Below are positions 61,800 through 64,000 of a stretch of DNA of 64,000 bases, one piece after another; within the stretch, counting starts at the first letter, position 1, and each line of letters begins with the position of its first letter. The notes below the pieces were generated by a model. That model had not been told where the DNA came from. It was given only the letters and a program-made list of their open reading frames with translations, and searched no databases. The stretch lies in the NCBI GenBank assembly GCA_963758365.1, contig CAVWVB010000001.1, positions 1,984,001 to 2,048,000 on the forward strand, given 5' to 3'. Source of the stretch: Dokdonella_A sp963758365 (GTDB lineage Bacteria; Pseudomonadota; Gammaproteobacteria; Xanthomonadales; Rhodanobacteraceae). Made by a program: the position numbers and the translations under genes.

Positions 61800-63338
61800 A
61801 TGCGCGAATGGCAGTTCGATGTTGCGCTGGACCCGAGCCGGGAACTGCCGCTGTTCCTGCAACTGGCGACCGCGATCGCCGAGGACATCCGCGGCGGGCG
61901 CCTGAAACCGGGGCAGTCGCTGCCGGGTTCGCGCGAACTCGCAGGACGACTTGGCGTGACTCGCAACACCGTGGTCGCCTGCTACGACGAGTTGCTCGCC
62001 GAAGGCCTGGTCACGACCCGCGTGGGCGGCGGGACATTCGTCGCCAGACCGAAGACCCCGCACCTGGTCGCGCCCGCACGTCCGCTCGTCCCGGCAAGCG
62101 AAACGCCCACCTATGCACTCGCGCCAGCGCTGCAGGTGCCGGCGCCGCCTGTGACGCTGCAGCCCGATGCGCTGTCGATGGGTGTCGGGATTCCCGACGT
62201 GCGCCTGTTTCCGGCGCGACCGCTCGCGCGCGCATTCCGGCGCGCGATCGAGCACAGGTCTCGTGCTTCGATGGCAGGAACCGACGGCTGCGGGCACATC
62301 CGTTTGCGCCGCGAACTTGCCGCGATGCTCGCGCGCACGCGCGGTCTCGCGGCCGCTCCGGAAAACACGATGATCACGCGCAGCATCGAACAGGCCATCG
62401 ATCTAGTCGCGCGCACCTTGATCGCGCCGGGCGACGTCGTGGTCGTCGAATCATTCGGCTATCCGCCCGCGTGGAGCGTGTTGAGACTGGCCGGCGCACG
62501 ACTCGTGCCGGTACCGGTCGACGCCGATGGTCTGGATGTCGGCGCGCTCGAAATCCTGCTCGGTCGCGAGAGCGTGCGCGCGGTGTTCCTCACGCCGCAT
62601 CACCAGTTTCCAACCACGACCGTCATGTCGTCGGCGCGACGCGTACGCCTGGCGCAGCTCGCACTCGACCATCGCTTCGCGATCATCGAGGACGACTACG
62701 ATCATGAATTCCACTACGAAGGCCGGCCGGTGTTGCCGATCGGCGCCGGCATCGGTCGCGCCAACGTGATCTACGTGGGTTCCCTGGCCAATCTGCTCGC
62801 GCCGGGAATCAGCACCGGCTTCGTGGTTGCGCCCGCACCGATGTTCGAGCGCCTGGCGCGCCTGCGCGCAGCGAGTGACGCGCGTTGCGACGCGGCGATG
62901 GAGTGCGCGATCGCCGAGCTGTTCGAGGACGGCGAACTGCTGCGCCACGTGCGCCGGACCCGACGCATCTATGCGCTGCGCCGTGATGCGCTCGCGCACC
63001 TGCTGCGGCACCACCTCGGCAGCGCGCTCGACTTTCAGGTGCCCGCGGGCGGCATGGCCCTGTGGGCGCGCGTCGACGACTCGATCGACCTGGCCGCATG
63101 GGCAGAAGCCGGTGCTCGCGAAGGCGTGGGTTTCCATGGCGCGCGCCGCTATGACTTCCTGCAGCGCGAGCAGCCCTTCCTGCGGCTCGGCTTCAGTTGC
63201 CATGACGAGGCCGAGCTGGAAGAGGCGGTCAGGCGCATGACGCGCGCACGATCCGACCTGCGACCCGCGCGCGAACCGACACCGGTGTCACGGGTCGTCG
63301 CGCAGGCGTCCTCAGTATGGGGTCTGGCGGCACGCTGA
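61800..63338 (+). CDS. MocR/GabR-type GntR regulator with PLP lysine replaced by Asn
   Basis: The 512-residue protein joins an intact winged-helix GntR domain ('LKPGQSLPGSRELAGRLGVT', 'RNTVVACYDELLAEGLVTTR') to a fold-type I aminotransferase-like domain. The PLP-ring Asp region is kept ('FAIIEDDYDHEFHYEGRPV'), but the expected 'GTFSK' Schiff-base motif reads 'YVGSLANLLAPG', with Asn331 (AAT, 62790-62792) in place of Lys. The following Arg of 'LRLGY' is also lost ('ISTGF'). It therefore probably cannot form an internal aldimine and may sense a different ligand or act constitutively. Divergent HAF-repeat gene is a candidate target. Confidence 0.85.
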   Translation: MREWQFDVALDPSRELPLFLQLATAIAEDIRGGRLKPGQSLPGSRELAGRLGVTRNTVVACYDELLAEGLVTTRVGGGTFVARPKTPHLVAPARPLVPASETPTYALAPALQVPAPPVTLQPDALSMGVGIPDVRLFPARPLARAFRRAIEHRSRASMAGTDGCGHIRLRRELAAMLARTRGLAAAPENTMITRSIEQAIDLVARTLIAPGDVVVVESFGYPPAWSVLRLAGARLVPVPVDADGLDVGALEILLGRESVRAVFLTPHHQFPTTTVMSSARRVRLAQLALDHRFAIIEDDYDHEFHYEGRPVLPIGAGIGRANVIYVGSLANLLAPGISTGFVVAPAPMFERLARLRAASDARCDAAMECAIAELFEDGELLRHVRRTRRIYALRRDALAHLLRHHLGSALDFQVPAGGMALWARVDDSIDLAAWAEAGAREGVGFHGARRYDFLQREQPFLRLGFSCHDEAELEEAVRRMTRARSDLRPAREPTPVSRVVAQASSVWGLAAR

Positions 63339-63480
63339 ATCGCCATCGGCCGCGCGGCACTCCGCGTCCGCCCGGTAACGCCGACAAACCACCGCTGGCA
63401 GCACCTCAGGCTGGTGACGCGCAGGCCGCAGCGGTGGCGCCGGAACCCGTCCTCCCCCATCAGTCATGGTTGCCGCCCTC

Positions 63481-63522
63481 TTGACGGCTGCACATTTAGT
63501 GTTATAGTTAACTACAACACTA
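63481..63522 (+). promoter_or_regulatory. promoter with overlapping GntR-type palindromic operator
   Basis: TTGACG (63481-63486), a 16-base spacer and TATAGT (63503-63508) form a good sigma70 promoter. Overlapping the -10, bases 63498-63521 make a near-perfect palindrome: outer arms AGTGTT and AACACT around the self-complementary core TAGTTAACTA, with one mismatched pair. The position, about 30 bases before the first gene of an operon that encodes a GntR regulator, suggests autorepression. Confidence 0.75.
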
Positions 63523-63549
63523 CTTCATCAACCACCTCACGAGGGTGCC

Positions 63550-63933
63550 ATGCCGAACCGTCTGTTCCCCTTCCTGCTGCTGGCGACCACCATTGCCGCG
63601 ACCGGAGCGCTGGTTGTCGCGTTGTCCCCGAGCCGGCCTCTCGCAGGCCAGGCCGCGGCGACGGCGGCCCTGTCCGGCACTGCCGATGCCGCTCCGGCCC
63701 ACGCTGCCGCGCCCATCCTGCTGCCGACGATCGTGGTCCGGCCCGAGGCGCCGATTCCGACCCTCGCGACCGTGACCGTGCGCGCCGACAAGCCGCGTTC
63801 CACCACGCGCGTGACTGACGATCCGTCCGCCGAACTCGCGGGCAGCCCGGGCCTGAGTCTGCTGCCGAGTGCCGCATTCGACATGCCCTACTATTCCTTT
63901 GGACGGTCAATGCGCCGCGCGAACAAGGAATGA
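63550..63933 (+). CDS. small exported protein of unknown function, first gene of GntR operon
   Basis: The 127-residue product starts with a signal peptide or anchor ('FPFLLLATTIAATGALVVAL') followed by an Ala/Pro-rich stretch, 'ILLPTIVVRPEAPIPTLATV' and a C-terminal 'MPYYSFGRSMRRANKE'. No domain is recognised. It is made from a promoter carrying the palindrome and its stop overlaps the GntR gene start (ATGA), so it belongs to that operon. Its low-complexity look suggests a periplasmic accessory protein. Confidence 0.7.
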   Translation: MPNRLFPFLLLATTIAATGALVVALSPSRPLAGQAAATAALSGTADAAPAHAAAPILLPTIVVRPEAPIPTLATVTVRADKPRSTTRVTDDPSAELAGSPGLSLLPSAAFDMPYYSFGRSMRRANKE

Positions 63934-64000
63934 ACTCGATGAGCATCACCTGGAACGACTCGACGCCGATCTATCGCCAGCTGCGCGACCGCGTGGTGGC
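63930..64000 (+). CDS. GntR-family regulator (YtrA-like), N-terminus only
   Basis: Only the first 23 codons are in the window: 'MNSMSITWNDSTPIYRQLRD' and on. The 'PIYRQLRDRVV' segment is the standard start of GntR winged helices, and the short lead-in is that of the YtrA subfamily, whose genes usually precede ABC transporter genes. It overlaps the preceding stop by 4 nt; an ATG three codons later is an alternative start. Confidence 0.75.
   Translation, partial: MNSMSITWNDSTPIYRQLRDRVV

Overview
The window is GC-rich chromosomal DNA of a gammaproteobacterium in the Xanthomonadales (Lysobacterales), most likely Rhodanobacteraceae and Dokdonella-like. This rests on the asd-fimV-truA-trpF-trpB-trpA-accD order, the FimV/FimX type IV pilus proteins, polyhydroxybutyrate genes, and exported proteins carrying an 'IF-x-x-GF(E/D)' motif. 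It is a family-level guess from gene content, not a measured placement. No prophage, insertion sequence, CRISPR array, tRNA or rRNA gene was seen.

Layout. 1-12 kb: the end of rapA, a TauE-type permease, then on the minus strand asd, fimV, truA, trpF, trpB, trpA, accD (last four coupled by 4-nt overlaps), plus aroC and prmB. 12-18 kb: a SCO1-like copper chaperone, psd, a small unknown gene, a lytic transglycosylase, a HerA-like ATPase and greB. 18.3-20.8 kb: an ECF42-type sigma factor cassette (YCII/DGPF protein, VOC protein, sigma factor) with a candidate ECF promoter. 20.9-25.6 kb: folE2, a degenerate squalene-synthase-like protein, gph, ubiG and an mtaD-like deaminase. 25.7-31.8 kb: efp and its modification gene epmB in divergent orientation, fimX, htpX, gluQ.

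31.9-34.6 kb: two acetoacetyl-CoA reductase genes around phaR, with a conspicuous array of small palindromes between the first reductase and phaR. 34.7-43.3 kb is the accessory region of most interest. A MtnX-like phosphatase is coupled to a class III aminotransferase. Next to it lies a compact locus with a lone ketosynthase, an acyl carrier protein, a GNAT-fold transferase, a ureohydrolase, a DegT aminotransferase, two half-size EamA proteins and an alpha/beta hydrolase. I recognise each family but not a described pathway for the set.

43.3-49.7 kb: a regulator-first operon in which a response regulator, histidine kinase, outer-membrane factor, FtsX-type permease, ABC ATPase and membrane fusion protein all overlap by 1-4 nt; it should encode a self-regulated tripartite exporter. 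50-57 kb: exported proteins (unknown secreted protein; DUF1800, DUF1501 and a c-type cytochrome as one operon) with slyX, a DUF2058 gene and gmd between them. 57-64 kb: ugd, an FKBP-type isomerase, a HAF-repeat secreted protein, a MocR-type regulator whose PLP lysine is replaced by asparagine, and the start of a GntR (YtrA-like) operon under a palindromic operator.

Links between genes: FimV and FimX both serve type IV pili; efp and epmB form substrate and modifier; the duplicated reductase and PhaR belong to PHB metabolism, although no phaC is present; gmd and ugd supply nucleotide sugars for surface polysaccharide. Start codons were chosen from family length, overlaps and ribosome binding sites, and several are GTG or TTG.
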